In this document: one piece after another, positions 27,001 through 38,000 of the stretch
Layout of the letters: each line of letters begins with the position of its first letter
Position numbering within the stretch: position 1 is the first letter of the stretch
DNA from: Ctenosaura bakeri
Taxonomy: Eukaryota; Chordata; Lepidosauria; Squamata; Iguanidae
Assembly: GCA_948474755.1 (NCBI GenBank)
Contig: CAOLHI010001805.1
Coordinates: forward strand, 372,001 to 436,000
Direction: 5' to 3'
DNA length: 64,000 bases
The notes under the pieces: model-generated
Seen by the model: only the letters and a program-made list of their open reading frames with translations
Told to the model about the DNA's origin: nothing
Databases searched by the model: none
Program-made: the position numbers and the translations under genes

Positions 27001-30000
27001 TACTGAAACCCTCCTGTCATTGACTACCATTCCCAGGAAGCCCCATGCTAGTAGATTATGAAATATAATAGGGAATATGTCCTTTCATTCCAAAATGAAC
27101 TAAAAAGCATGCACTTTTCTTTTGCGCATCTAGTGGATTGTCATTCAAAGATTACAGAAATGCAGACATGCTCCACAGAGTACAGCGTAATTTGAAATAC
27201 TTCGCTTAACGGTGAAATTCCTGCAACACAAGAAAATTGCAAAAGCTGGGAAAGACTAAATATGAAAAATACGTTCTGCTTGTAGAGCGCATCTTCTGGG
27301 GGCACTATGGCATTTACATTTCAAGGTTTAATGTGATTTAAGAAGCATTTATCCTTGTACAGTCTGAGCAATTACTCAGCAAAACTTCTCTCAAGCAAAA
27401 GTTTATCTTTTTATTTATTTAAAATTATTATGGCCCCACCTTCCACATTAAAATGTCCCAGAGAAATGTTACACTAACAATTAAAATATTAAAAATTCAT
27501 TCTCTGTTCACACCACTTGACTTGAACTGCATTGTAATCCTAAGAACATCCATATATTTGATTTCTTTGACTCTTAGAAGCTCTAATTATTCATTTGACT
27601 TATTAACATGCAGGATCAATGAAGTATTTTGGGAAATAGATGAGGCTTTACTTCAAATTAAATATACATATTTAATCTCATTTGCTGTTTCAGATCTTCT
27701 CATAAGAACGTTTCACACAGTAGTCAGTTTATATAAACTCTCCATTTTGACTACATAGACTATTGACCTATTTGAATTTGGAATTCATTCTAGAATCGTT
27801 ACAAATGGGAAGTCAGCAAGAGTGAGTATGTAACTATAGTTTTAATACAATAAGGAAATATACCCAGTGACATTACTTCAGTCACAAGGCGTCAGATTAA
27901 TTGTGCCTAAGGAGTCTTAAAAACCTTGATCTGCCCCTGAATCCAGGTTGGTACATTTTGAAAAAGAATTTGGATCAGTTCTTATGTCAACAAGGTGGCA
28001 CTCTAAACGCCTGAGAACAAAAGAAGCATATTTGTTACATGGTCTTTGATGCAGAGGGTCTCATGCATGTGTGTGAGAGGCAACCTTGTCTGCACAAGGA
28101 GGCCCTGCCAATCATCTTTTGCCCTTGCAGCCCATGCACCATATTTCATGCCATTATCTAATCTGCTACGAGTGGCTCTTCAAGGGACAAAGTGCTGAGG
28201 GAGGGGGTTAGGCAGCAGGAATCCCCTACTGCTTGAGAAGAGTTTTTTTTAAGTATTTACCCATTCCAGGTGCTCACAACAGGTCTTGTAACTATTTTTT
28301 CCTTAGTGTTTTTACATCAGAATTCCAATGTTCTCATGATCTTGTCTGTAAAATGTTTGCAAGATAGCTGCAGGACCAACTACTTTTACATATCTATCAA
28401 ATGGCCAGAGTGGAGTTTCTGGAATATCATTTACATCAGCAGCAACATCTTTTTGTCAGAGCCCTTAAGGAAAACTGAGATACATGACTGATTACTCGTC
28501 CTTCTGCTAATCTGGTGAGTTTGGTACTCAGATCAGGCTCCCAATCTTCAAACAATTTCCATTATTGTACCCTCTTTTCCCCCTCTTACCCTTTGGAGCT
28601 GAACTGAAGTATCCACTCTGCAAGGTTTTCAGCATGATTCCAAGTTCTGGGAACCACACTGTTAAAACTGGGCCATTATCTTTGACCACAAACAAGTGGT
28701 AAAGTATGTAGGCTTTTGCAAGCCATTAACTTCTAAGGAGTAAACACTCTTCCTTTCAAAATTTTCAACAGCATTTTTTGATGATCTCATTGCTGTTAAT
28801 AAAATATGAGACTTATAGTTCACTACATTAAGCAGTGTCAGCTCATACAGGAGATAAAAACCTGAACTTGCCTCCTGATACTTAACTTTGAAAGATTAAT
28901 ACCCACCTTTGTGAATTAATTCATCGCAGCCCATATGTGTTAGTAAAATCTATAAATCATGTTTGCAATTTATGACTACTTACTTTTTAAGCTAAAGTCT
29001 TGCAGTTCATCTTGTTATTAAGTAGTAATTAATATGCTATAATTTTTGTTAATTTTTAATAAAGTGTAGAATTTTAAAGGAACTCTGAATGAATAAAGAA
29101 TACTACAGCAATAACAAACAATTGTCTAGAAAGAATGAACTGAAGAAAGAGTACATGTTACATTAGTGTGCTGTTTCTACCAGGGTTAAAATGTACATTC
29201 GTTCCATATAAACACAGGCTATTTTACATAAACACACATAATACACACAAACTAATATATAGCCTGCTTAACCATAAGAAAAATAAAGTTGGGCTGACAT
29301 TTCCCAGAATTTTTTTTTAAGATGATTTTTTACAAGCTTCTTTTCCAAGCTTCCTCTTAATTGTTCGTAAATTTCAGTCTCACAGAGAATACTCAGAAAA
29401 ATCCTATCTCCCAGTTTGTTACCTAGAAAGAGTGTAAAGAATTTTAGATACAGCTGTAGAATCAGTCTTATATTATTCTTTTATTAGTATTAAAGACTAA
29501 CAACTGGCTTGGATCTTGGATCTTACTCCTTCTAGGCCTCCTATCTTATTCTACTGCTTCCGTCATGTACCAGTGTAAATTAAACATACAGTTCAACCTT
29601 TCCAAACCTGGTGCCCTGTAAGATTTATTGGAGTATAATCCCATTGCCCACAATCAATATGATGGTCAGGCTAACTGAAGATAAAAACTGTTATATCCCA
29701 ATACATCTGCAAGATATTGGTTTGGGAAAGTCTGATATAATCTCATTTAGTATTAACTAACATGAAATTTCTTGGGAAAAAGATAAAAAATATGTCCCCT
29801 CAAACAGATGGAGAATCCTACCTCCGCTCTTTCCAGAAACTGCTAAGCAAAATATCCTTCTCTATTTTGCCATCCTCTACTAGGGTGGAAAATTTGTGTG
29901 GAAGTATGCATTTTTATTAAGCTCTAAATCAGAACCTAATCATGCTATGCCATGCAAGTTTTTTTCCTTTGTTACTATAGTGTGTACACTTTTTCCTTTC

Positions 30001-30959
30001 TGTGCTGCAACAGCCACAAAAAATGTATACTGGCACAATTTGTCACAGCTAGTCTGAAATCATCCTGGAGTCCAGTATCTGATTAGTGACACATCTAATC
30101 TTCCAAAGATTGCTGCTAGCAGTGATGACAAGCACAATCCAGCAAACCACAACATCCAGGAAAAATCCCCTGTGTTTGGTAATACTAAAGAGTCAGTTAT
30201 GAAGAGGTACTTATTCTAAAACATCATGTGAAATATAACTGATTGGATCTTTTAAAGTACCTCTGAGTCTTTAGGAAAGACTGCCATTCCAGGTCTGTCT
30301 TCTCAGTCACAAGGACAAGAGATTTAGAAATAAGAAAGCTATTGAGGTCTTTGAGCTTGTACTTTTCATTGTGAAGAATGCAGTACTGAAGATCGAAAGA
30401 CCTACTTCAGAAGCTGCAAGGAAAAAAATCAGGACTTTCTTCCCCTCTTACTGTCGCATTTTGTGGCGCCAAAAGCCACCTTAAGTTCCACTTTTGGGAA
30501 AAAGGCAGGAGGAAGCGGAGGAGGAGGAGGATAGCAGCCTGACCCAGAGGGTTTCCATACCCTCTGGATGATGTTTTTAGAGTTCCTGAGGCTGCAGCAG
30601 GGTAGGGGAGAAACAATGACTCTGAGGGAAACAGCAGGAACCAGTAGGTCCTGGTCAGCAATAGTGCAGAAAGAACCATCACCAGGCCGAGGTGATTCAA
30701 GAAACGTCCAGCACACACTCACAGTTCTACTCATAACAGCTGAATTATATACATTTTACTTAAAAGCCAGTCCCACTGAGTCCAATGTAGCTTGTGCCAT
30801 GGTTAAAGACTGGCCTGCATTCTAAAACTCTCCCGCCCACTTCATTCTCCAGTTGGTTCATTATACCAGGCATGGTTTCTATCTTTGTTGCAACTGCAAA
30901 TTTAATAATTTTCACTGTTCATCCTTATTTTACCCTTCAAATAACAAATACTGTTTCAT

Positions 30960-31318
30960 TATACAAGGCAGGGCCTTTTCAGTGGCTGCCCCTTGGCTCT
31001 GGAGCTCTCTCCCCATGGAGGCTAGAGGGGTCCCCTCCTTGCTGTCCTTCCATCAGCAGAGGAAGGCTTATTTTTGAGACAGGTTTTTAGAACTGAAAGT
31101 TTTGAAGGAAAGGGTGTGTAAGAGGTCACTATTTTGTTTTAAACTGTACTGTTTTATTTAGTTTCACCTTTTTTAACTGTATATTTTGAATCATGTTTTT
31201 ATTGTTAATAGTTTAATTCTATTTTAATATCAACTTCTTTATATATTTTTACTATATTGCAATCATTTTAATTTGTAAGACTCCTTGAGTTTCAATCTTG
31301 GGGAAAGGGTGGGGTATT
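30960..31318 (+). mobile_element. L2-like LINE 3' end next to a GALNT2 donor
   Basis: It starts with GCAGGGCCTTTTCAGTGGCT, then GGAGCTCTCTCCCCATGGAG (the L2-type LWxSLP region) and GAGGAAGGCTTATTTTTGA. A T-rich 3' UTR follows and ends GGGGAAAGGGTGGGGTATTA, after which triplet repeats begin. It lies on the strand opposite GALNT2, immediately downstream of the 31390-31480 exon. Confidence 0.75.
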
Positions 31319-31387
31319 AACAACAACAACAACAACAACAACCATCATCATCATCACCACCACCGCCGCCACCACCACCACCATCAT
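31319..31387. repeat. Triplet microsatellite on a GALNT2 5' splice site
   Basis: A run of (AAC), (ATC), (ACC) and (GCC) triplets forms the tail of the L2-like element. On the gene strand, the intron starts GTATGATGG and passes at once into GTG/GCG triplets, so the donor's intronic positions grade into the repeat. Confidence 0.93.
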
Positions 31388-31389
31388 AC

Positions 31390-31480
31390 CTGGAGGTAGG
31401 GTCTCCATGCTTTGTGACTTCTCATCTCCATTATTATTGTGTTGATCTTTTTTGTTTAATGAAATACTATTTGGGTCCTC
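31390..31480 (-). CDS. GALNT2: GALNT2 exon encoding the lumenal stem (likely exon 2)
   Basis: This 91-bp exon has acceptor CTACAG and donor GTATGA, and exits in phase 1. It encodes 30 codons of the stem that holds the catalytic domain away from the Golgi membrane: an acidic start (EDPNS), a Lys-Lys-Asp segment, three Asn in a row, then SQSMETLPPG. The last ten residues are nearly identical to human GALNT2, while the first half diverges, as is usual for glycosyltransferase stems. The exon has no anchor sequence, so the start codon lies in an exon to the right of the window. The donor is directly followed by a triplet microsatellite at the tail of a LINE (see the repeat at 31319-31387). Confidence 0.93.
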
Positions 31481-32498
31481 CTGTAGGGAAAACAACAACA
31501 ACACAGATTTATCATTAAATCTATATTTTTAAAAAGTTCTTTGACAAAGAAGAAATGGATTTTGGATCACTATAATATAAACTGAAATGACAACTTTAAA
31601 CAACAAGTTAGATTAGTGAACAATTGAGTAGGTGTTCATGCATTTCAGCTGTCTACTAGATGCAAGAGGTACCTTCGTCCACTTGCATCCAGTAGATTTG
31701 CTGAGAAGGTCCTGGAAAGTTATTATAAAAGCGTTTTGTCATTAATAAGAAAATTGTATAAAAGCCACAGAAATACCAGATTTTACAGGTGTCTAGATGG
31801 GGCAATCAAGAGCTACACTGATAAAACAAACCACAGAACTTGGGAACTATGTAGAAAAAGTCATTTCCTACCCACCCCCTATAGCAAACTCTGAATTTTA
31901 GTTGTTTCTGTAATGATGTTCTATGCAGCATAGAAGTTGGTCAACACCGCTTTTTAACTTTCCTAACCCACACATCTGTTATTTGTTCTGTTCTCTGTGG
32001 AAACCAGAAAATTCCCTAATGAGTCACCCCTCCCTTCCAGCAAGAAAGAAATAAGTAAACAATTTTACTATTTGAGCAATTCTAAGATGCAGAGTTTGTA
32101 ACATGAGCTGGTTGTTTTCTGTGTCATGACACTTTGATTTTCCATAAAAGAGATTAGGCAACTGGCTTTGGGAAAACTTGTAGCTTTAAAATGTTGACAT
32201 TGAAATTCTTTTGTGTGATCTCTTAAGTCCTCACTATTAGAAGTTACAAGACAGTCATATAAAACCTACAGAATTTCCCTGGTACCCAGGGCTGAAAAAA
32301 TTATGGAGAGCCTATGTGCCTTAACACATATAGGGAAATTAATATTCTCCGTATTGGTGACAGATCCCTTTCAGATTGGTGCCATCAGTCAGGAGAGACA
32401 TAGCACAAAATGCATGTTGATGTCTAGCCCACTCATGCATAAGAACCCCTTCTATACTGAGTGGTCGAAGAGGGTTCAGAACCATTGACTGATTGCTA

Positions 32499-33158
32499 CA
32501 GCAGCCCCTCGATTTTTGCAAGGGTTTGGAGCACAGAAACCTTGCAAAAATTTTAAAAAATCACAAATAACACCTCCCCTCTGCGCAAATGAGAGCTCTC
32601 CTTCCCACTCCTTCCCAGGGCTTCCCTTCCCCCTCCCCCCATTTGCTTGCCTTTTGTCTGGCTGCGCTGCCTTCCTTCCAGGTGCTGGGGCAAAAGCCAA
32701 TGAATGGGGGGGGAATCCCCACACCTGGAGAAAGTGTGTGTGCCTTTCCGCTCCCCCAATTCACTTGTATTTTGCCCGGGCATGCTGCCTCTCATCCAGG
32801 CACCTGGGCAAAAGGTAAGTGACTGAGAGGAAGCAGCCAAACACCTAGAGAAGGCATGCACATGCCTCCCCTCATTCACTTGCATTTTGCCCAGGTGCGC
32901 TCACTGCCTTCTTTCCAGAAGCCTGGGCAGAAGGCAAGAAATTGGGAGAGCTGCATCCTTGGAGAAGGCACACTTTCCACGGGCATGAGGCTGCCCTCTC
33001 CCAACCACTTGCCTCTTGCCCAGGTGCATGGAAGGACGGCACACCCACCCATGCAAAATGCAGAGGAATGAAAGGGGGAGAATGGGAGAAGGCAAGTGGG
33101 TGCCTCATGAATAATCAAATTCGCAAAGGTGCAACCCACAAATGTGGAGGAAAGATTG
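32499..33158 (-). mobile_element. TA-flanked inverted-repeat element with internal minisatellite, 660 bp
   Basis: The start CAGCAGCCCCTCGATTTTTG and the end CACAAATGTGGAGGAAAGATTG are partly complementary, and TA flanks both sides. Terminal parts resemble 26262-26744 (same orientation). The interior (about 32630-33060) is GC-rich and built from 3-4 diverged units of roughly 115-129 bp, anchored by TTTTGCCC-type blocks at 32652, 32770, 32885 and 33014. The many overlapping open frames on both strands here come from this repeat and are not genes. Confidence 0.8.
32630..33060. repeat. Minisatellite of hairpin-forming units
   Basis: Each unit carries a segment like ATTTTGCCCxGG and, about 30 bp on, its reverse complement CxGGGCAAAA, so single units can fold. 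Unit divergence is high, so the array is not recent. Confidence 0.75.
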
Positions 33159-33726
33159 TATATTCATTTCTTCCCTCCAGCATACGTGTTTTGTACTAGT
33201 ACATAGAAGAAAAACATACCAGCAAAACATAAAAGCTGATCTTTGTAAATCTCTTGTTCTGAACACAAGTATCAGTCCAATTTATTTTCAGTAAGTTAAC
33301 AAACGTAAAGAAGAATTATCAACAAAAGAAATTAAATACTTCTGGTCCATAGACTTGCTAGCTTCATCTTCATCTCATAAATGACATTTTAGCTTGTCCT
33401 TTAGTATTTTAATCCATTGTTATAATCACTTACCCCAATCATAAAAGTTTGTTTCAATTCTGCTGGCCCTCAAGACATTAAAGTTTCTAAAATAAGCCTA
33501 TGTTTAAAGTCACAGAACTTGAGAAACTGAAAGATACTTTGATATTCTGTTGGCTCCAGACTGGAATGTTGGTTATATACTTTAAGGCTTTATTGTTTTT
33601 GGTATGCACTTAAATTGTTATGTAGATTAAGTCAACCTGAATAAACCCAAAGTCATAAAAGTTTATTTTCACCTAAGTAAAGCAAACTTCATTGTTATTT
33701 TTTCCAAAGGTTAGTTTGTATTATAT

Positions 33727-33915
33727 TTGGAACACACAAGCTACCTTACACCAAGTCAGACTATTAGTTCTAATTTATTTACACTGACTGGCAGCTGCTT
33801 TCTGTGTTTCAGACAGAAGTCCTTTCTGGCCTCACCCAAATATGTCAAGAATTGAACTTGGGACTTCCTAGATTCATGTACTCTCCACTCAATAATCTTT
33901 GTACCCAATAGAGGA
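33727..33915 (-). repeat. tRNA-derived SINE of a second family, reverse
   Basis: The left part is GCTACCTTACACCAAGTCAG followed by ACACTGACTGGCAGC. The right part AGAATTGAACTTGGGACTTC is a reversed tRNA B-box region. The order matches a common reptile SINE that differs from the 11731 family. The A-box end is decayed. Confidence 0.65.
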
Positions 33916-34206
33916 AAGAACAGGAAACAGAACTATGTTTCTATTATAACCCTAGCCTTGCAATTCTGTGCTCTAAAATGTGTTACAAAACACTTTCAGT
34001 GAAGGCTACAATGATGGGGCACAGATTTTGACAACGAAAAAACAGAATTCTGTATAAAGTGAGGTCTACTTACAGAATGCATAACACTGAACAAAAGTGA
34101 ACATACCTAAGCTCCACTAAAATGACTTGAGTAAACAGATAGGATGGACTATTATCACAGTATGTTGTTAATTTACATTTTGTTAATATACATCTCATCT
34201 AAACCA

Positions 34207-34430
34207 CAAAAGCTAGTGCAGTGTAGTGGTCTGAGTGTTGGACTAGGATCCTGAGAGACCAAGGTTCAACACCCACCCCTGGGCAACCTTGTACAATGCC
34301 TAAATACCTAAAGGCACCAGATCCTGTCTGATCTTAAAAGATAAGCAAGGTCAGCCATGGTTCTACTTAGGATAGGAGACCCTCAATGAATACCAGGTGC
34401 TATCGGCTGTATTTCAAAAGATCTTTTGCT
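34207..34430 (+). repeat. SINE-like unit: tRNA-type head joined to 5S-rRNA-like body
   Basis: 34207-34285 resembles the head of the 11731 SINE (AGTGTAGTGGTCTGAGTGTTGGACTA region, with a B-box-like AAGGTTCAACACCC). 34300-34412 aligns with 5S rRNA: CCTGTCTGATCTTAAAAGAT, AAGCAAGGTCAGCC, GGATAGGAGACC and GAATACCAGGTGCTATCGGC. The 5S part keeps an internal-control-region-like layout but is mutated. It is either a composite SINE family or a 5S pseudogene next to a SINE fragment. Confidence 0.75.
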
Positions 34431-34860
34431 TTGACCTCAAGTCACCTTATCATACTATGAATTAGATACTACTAGGAAATTGCCCAGTATTGGCCAGATT
34501 GATGCTAATGGTTTTGTTTATGAATTGAACGAAATCAAAATTTGGTATTGGTAACGTCTATAATTGTTAAAGACGAAATTTGCTAATCAGTCAGGAACTT
34601 GCACAGAAATGTCTCAGATGTCAGCAACCTACGTATAAACATCAACTTTGAATAAAATCAGGTCATCAGTGTAAATGAAGCCATAAAAACTACAGAAAAC
34701 TCTAGTATTTGTTTGGGAGGTAACTGAAGTAGGTGACAGATTGGATTCAAAAACTTACTGCAGTCTTTATTTTGGCCCCCTTAGATAACACACCAGGTCT
34801 GGGAAATTTGTAGCATCCTTTTTGGAGGAAAAAATCAGATCACCAAATTTGGGGTGGGCA

Positions 34861-35031
34861 GGCCAGTGTGGTATAGTGGTTTGAGCACTGGAGAGCAGGG
34901 TTTGCTTCCTCGATTTGGCAATGGAAACCCATTAGGGTGACCTTTGGAACATCACATACTCTCAGCCCCAGGAAGCCCTATGATAGGCTCACCATAAGTC
35001 AGCAACAACTTGAAGGCATACAAGAACAACA
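34861..35031 (+). repeat. tRNA-derived SINE with internal losses
   Basis: The head is GGCCAGTGTGGTATAGTGGT. The body contains CAATGGAAACCCATTAGGGT and GTGACC, then CCATAAGTCAGCAACAACTT and an AACAACA-type tail. It is the same family as 11731-11969. Confidence 0.85.
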
Positions 35032-38000
35032 GGCCTGGGAACCACACTTTATCCATCCCTGGTGTAGATGTACGTTATCTACATGTAGCTAGCATGGGCA
35101 GATTTTTTTATCCCATGCAAGTGGAAAAATGAGGAAGGAAACTACGTAGAAACTAGTCTGCTACCACAATCACAAAGGACCATGCTAGTAAGAAGTAAAA
35201 AGCTCAAGGACACCAGGTAATAGTTTCCAAGTGCAAGAAATCAAAGAAGAATACTTCTGAAAAAGAAAAGAAAATAGTCTCTCACTTTTAAGAAAGAAGA
35301 ACAATTATTACTGCTCTAGAATTGGAAAGAACTTTGAAATATTAAAAGGGGTAGTAGCAGCAATGGTTTCTCAAGAACAGTCTTTAGTAAACAAAGTAGA
35401 GAAGCCAACTTCTACAAATTCAAGCCTGAAGCAGAAATATAATGGAAGTTATAAGTATTTAAATTAACTGACAAAGACAGCATGACGCACAAGTCCTGCA
35501 AATTAGAATAATCCTTTTCAAGTAATCTTGTAACAGCAAATACATTTACGTCAGCCAATATACATAATGGCTGATTTTAATGTGACAAATATTTTATTCC
35601 AAAATGATTGACTTATTCTGGATTGCAGGAAGTTATGCTTTTCAATTAATGATGAAAAACTTGTCTGCATATTTTCTTTCACCTACTATGTAGTGGCTAT
35701 GCTAGTAAACACCTTTTGCTTCAAATCAAAATGCAGTTCTGTATATTGTCTTGGCATAGCTCATTCAAAGGAACGAAAGCTAGCAGTTTGGTGGCAGATT
35801 AGCTTATTATGTGGCTTCATCACAATACAAAATGCTGAAAATAACATGACATATAATATCCTAAATCAACTTAGAACATTTGACTGTTTCCTAAATATGC
35901 CAAGATTGTTCCATCATTATCATATCTGAACTAGAAGTAAAACCAAGACACACACTTACCCATAATCATATTATCTTAGGGTTGTTTGTGGCATGAGGTT
36001 GCAGTGTGGAACATTAGGATGGCCTCCAAACAATGTTATGACTGATAGAAACTATTGGTGGCAGCTTGTGCATGGTTCCTGTCTAGCTACCAGCCTCTTC
36101 TCAAGCTACTGAGGGAGAAACAGATTGCTCTGTGCCTTTTTTTTCCATGTTGGACATTAAGAAAAGTAGGCTAGTAAAAATGAAAATGAGCTATCGATCT
36201 TTTAAAAAAATCCCTCTGTTCCTGTCTGCAGGAAGAAGGACAGTGGGTATGAACTGGGATGGGGTTATGGACAGAAGTGTTTGTGCAATGGGGGGAGAAA
36301 AGTATGTGAAAGAGAGAACAGTACAAAGAGGGGTTGACAGTAAGATACTAACTGAAGGCACACAACAGTTAACAAAATTGCAATTAGTAGTTACAACTGA
36401 CATATTTAATCTGCCACATAGCAAATAATGACCAGACTGAATTAAACACAGTGGGCTGGTCCAGAATATTCCCTTTCTCCAAAAGAAGGGGTTCCATTGA
36501 AGGAAGAAGAGAACATTTGGATTCAACAGAGGTTCAAAACTAAAAGGTCTTCTTAGCAGGAGACCAGATTCACTGAACTTTCCTTCCAGCAGAAACTGCT
36601 AACAATTAGTACTTGGATGTATCATATTTTGGAGAGCATAACTATGGACTTTAATGTTGTAATAAGAGGGTGACAAGACCAATATTTACCATACGTGTTA
36701 CTTCCAAGTGACTCCATCACTGTCGAAATAATGACTGATTAATGGTAGTGCATTCATTTAAAAAGAGAGTAACAATGCAAACCAACATGTTAGGGATTTT
36801 AAAAAAAAAGCTTTCTAAGCAGTGTTGTCAGTATGTCAGACACCATTTCTGAAGCTGCCACTAGTTTTTTTTTTTTTGGGGGGGGAGGTATTTTTTTTCA
36901 GCAGCATATGGGCCACACAGATTATATACACACACCAAAACTCATTGATTAATTAAATATACATTTTTACGTATAAAGTTTGCACATGGAAAGCATTTTA
37001 CAGTCCCAAAAGCAAAAGAATAAAATTGCTGAGCAGCTCAAACATCAAGAGACAGTAAAAGTGCTATGCATGGTCATCTGAGCTCCTAAAATCTGTAGCT
37101 GGTTTTAGTGTAAAGAAAAGAAGAAGCAGCGGCTATTCATCATCATAAATTTTATTACATAAAAATTAAAGTAATGCTTTATTGACCTGGGGTTGGAGCA
37201 ATCAAGACATTTCTGTTTGTGACCATAAATCTTTCCAGCTAATAATTTCAAGAGCACTAACTTTCATAAAAATAAGTCAGAAATGTAAAATGGGTCAGAT
37301 ATGGTTCTAAACTGCTATTATTTTGTGGAAAGCTCAAGCAGAAATATAATCTGCAAAATATTAATCTAAGCTCTCTGAATGTTTACCACACGTTTATAAC
37401 TTTATATTTTACATCTGTACTCACTGATGGCCAAGACCGATGAATGACTATTTCTTGACCCACCATTATGCTTTACGGTTTAATGTAGTAAGATTTTCAG
37501 TTGAGAGTTAAATACTTCATACACTATAATTGTTTGCATCTAAAATTAGAGCCATCATATAGCTCAGAAATTATACACAGACAGCTGACTGGCTACTGGG
37601 GTTTGCATAACTGAATTTTTCCAGACTACTTGGAATGTGAATTATACCTTAAAACTTGCTTCCATAAAATAGTGTAGTCCAAGCTGTTATCATTACTCTG
37701 CATAATGCCCAGTATTCTACTCTTTTAAAAACTATTTCCAATGAATTATAAACAATGAATCATTCATGGAATTTTAAGGCACCAAACATCATACCAGTTG
37801 CGCAAAGAAAAAGAATAAGTCATAAAGTTGAAAAAAATTATCCTCAAAAGAGACCACAGAATCCAAGAATACTATCAAGATATCTCAATCAATTTCTTGC
37901 CCCACAATTTACAACTAAATAGCATGTGGAATACCAAAGATATAATGAACACACACACAAAAAAAATACTTAAACAAGATACCAAACTAATATAAAACTA

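Larger units (their letters stand above)
23841..31389. other. GALNT2 intron between the two stem-side exons
   Basis: A 7.55-kb intron. It contains the repeats listed between 24320 and 31387. 27000-30950 shows no recognised element; the overlapping open frames at 30407-30825 look like chance. Confidence 0.65.

Noticed and set aside
30407..30825. Overlapping ~100-codon frames on both strands
   Set aside because: Three frames over the same GC-rich patch with no recognisable motif and no splice link to GALNT2.
32630..33060. CRISPR-like spaced repeat array
   Set aside because: Units are long, diverged and continuous with no unique spacers, in a vertebrate genome.
32476..33199. Cluster of overlapping 60-110-codon open frames on both strands
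   Set aside because: They overlap each other in most frames and lie inside a GC-rich minisatellite in a transposon; low stop density comes from composition.
34300..34412. Functional 5S rRNA gene
   Set aside because: Too many substitutions relative to 5S, in a SINE context, with no T-run terminator directly after it.
36132..36526. Opposite-strand frames of 98 and 111 codons
   Set aside because: They overlap in antisense, have no motif and sit in intron; most likely chance.
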